From an uncultured Bacteroidota bacterium (GTDB taxonomy: Bacteria; Bacteroidota; Bacteroidia; Bacteroidales; VadinHA17), in assembly GCA_903865465.1 (NCBI GenBank), contig CAIPJU010000915.1, positions 1 through 6,250 of the forward strand: a stretch of 6,250 nucleotides of DNA, in the 5' to 3' direction. Shown here piece by piece: positions 5,967 to 6,250 of the stretch. The notes below the pieces were generated by a model that saw only the letters and a program-made list of their open reading frames with translations, was not told where the DNA came from and ran no database searches. The number at the start of each line of letters is the position of its first letter. The first letter of the stretch is position 1. The position numbers and the translations under genes are program-made.

Positions 5967-6012
5967 AATTGCCTCGCCAGCTGAAATTAATACTTTCAGC
6001 TGGCAGGCAATT
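5967..6012. terminator. Long hairpin terminator between converging genes
   Basis: The arms 5967-5986 and 5994-6012 pair along 19 base pairs with a single bulged C (5975) and a 7-base loop (5987-5993). The core is GCCAGCTGAAA/TTTCAGCTGGC. It lies 61 bases after the slipin stop and 48 bases beyond the stop of the converging gene. On the minus strand the stem is followed by a T-rich stretch (complement of 5950-5966), a good intrinsic terminator for the gene ending at 6061. On the plus strand the T-run is poor, although the hairpin may still stop or stabilise the slipin mRNA. Confidence 0.75.
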
Positions 6013-6060
6013 GAATATACTCATGCATGTTTCGACTAATAATATTTAGTCTGATTACCT

Positions 6061-6250
6061 CTATTCGGGATTCTCATCACTGCTGGTTTTCTTCCTGAGG
6101 GTGTCGGCAAGATCCTCAAGTTTATCGGCAGTTTTTTCAGCAGCCTGTTTACCCAATATTTTCAGTTTCGATAATGTCTCTTCAGCTTTGTCCTCAGCCT
6201 GTTCAGCCAAAGTTTCGATTTTTTCCTTTACCCCGTTTTGCTTTAAATCC
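6061..6250 (-). CDS. Charged amphipathic-helical protein (LEA/YtxH-like), 5'-partial
   Basis: The minus strand is open from the window edge to TAG at 6063-6061, giving the last 62 residues of a protein whose start lies beyond 6250; no ATG is present in this part. The sequence is nearly all Lys, Glu, Asp, Ala and Leu, without Cys, Trp, Pro (except near the end) or aromatic residues. It should form one long amphipathic helix. Small or hydrophobic residues recur at 11-residue intervals (A15, L26, A37, A48 of the fragment), as in group 3 LEA-like and apolipoprotein-like helices. Bacteroidota proteins of this kind are often annotated YtxH-domain or hypothetical. The last residues (TSSDENPE) look disordered. 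A role in stress protection or membrane/surface association is only a guess from composition. It converges on slipin and has its own terminator at 5967-6012. Confidence 0.8.
   Translation of the reverse strand, partial: DLKQNGVKEKIETLAEQAEDKAEETLSKLKILGKQAAEKTADKLEDLADTLRKKTSSDENPE

Noticed and set aside
1..6250. A complete novel defence or mobile system
   Set aside because: No nuclease, helicase, transposase, integrase, CRISPR repeat or toxin-antitoxin pair was found; the recognised genes belong to familiar envelope, transport and metabolic families.

Overview
The window looks like a chromosomal segment of a Bacteroidota bacterium, probably of the Bacteroidales or a related order. The evidence is a PD40/OmpA envelope protein carrying the CCDDIF motif and C-terminal insert common in that phylum, an M43-like secreted protein ending its signal peptide in AQA|Q, mostly weak Shine-Dalgarno sequences, and AT-rich intergenic DNA. 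No tRNA, rRNA, CRISPR array, insertion sequence or phage gene was seen.

Layout. Positions 1-1238 (+) hold the 3' part of a large envelope gene: PD40 beta-propeller repeats, then a carboxypeptidase-regulatory-like fold, then a peptidoglycan-binding OmpA domain. Five bases later, 1244-2110 (+) encodes a secreted protein with the fold landmarks of pappalysin-type (M43) zinc metallopeptidases, but its HExxHxxGxxH site has become TMLGHYMGLLS, so it is predicted to be a pseudopeptidase. The 151-base convergent gap after it holds a 44-codon open stretch with a CxxCxxC motif in the +1 frame, plus nested inverted repeats.

The minus-strand pair 4529-3285 (dctA-type C4-dicarboxylate symporter) and 3239-2262 (class III-like PPK2 polyphosphate:nucleotide phosphotransferase) is separated by 45 bases and may be one transcript. 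The 452-base divergent region 4530-4981 contains a strikingly E. coli-like sigma70 promoter facing dctA, a candidate Bacteroidota-type promoter facing the other way, and several inverted repeats. It drives a stomatin/slipin gene (4982-5905, +) with an unusually good Shine-Dalgarno. A long bulged hairpin terminator (5967-6012) separates slipin from the 3' end of a converging gene (6061-6250, -) that encodes a charged, amphipathic-helical protein.

Functionally the window combines envelope architecture (OmpA-like anchor and adjacent secreted pseudopeptidase), carbon uptake (DctA), polyphosphate-driven nucleotide phosphorylation (PPK2) and membrane organisation (slipin). These look like separate transcription units rather than one pathway. 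No complete new multi-gene system is evident. The most unusual item is the active-site-dead M43-like protein encoded next to the PD40/OmpA protein.
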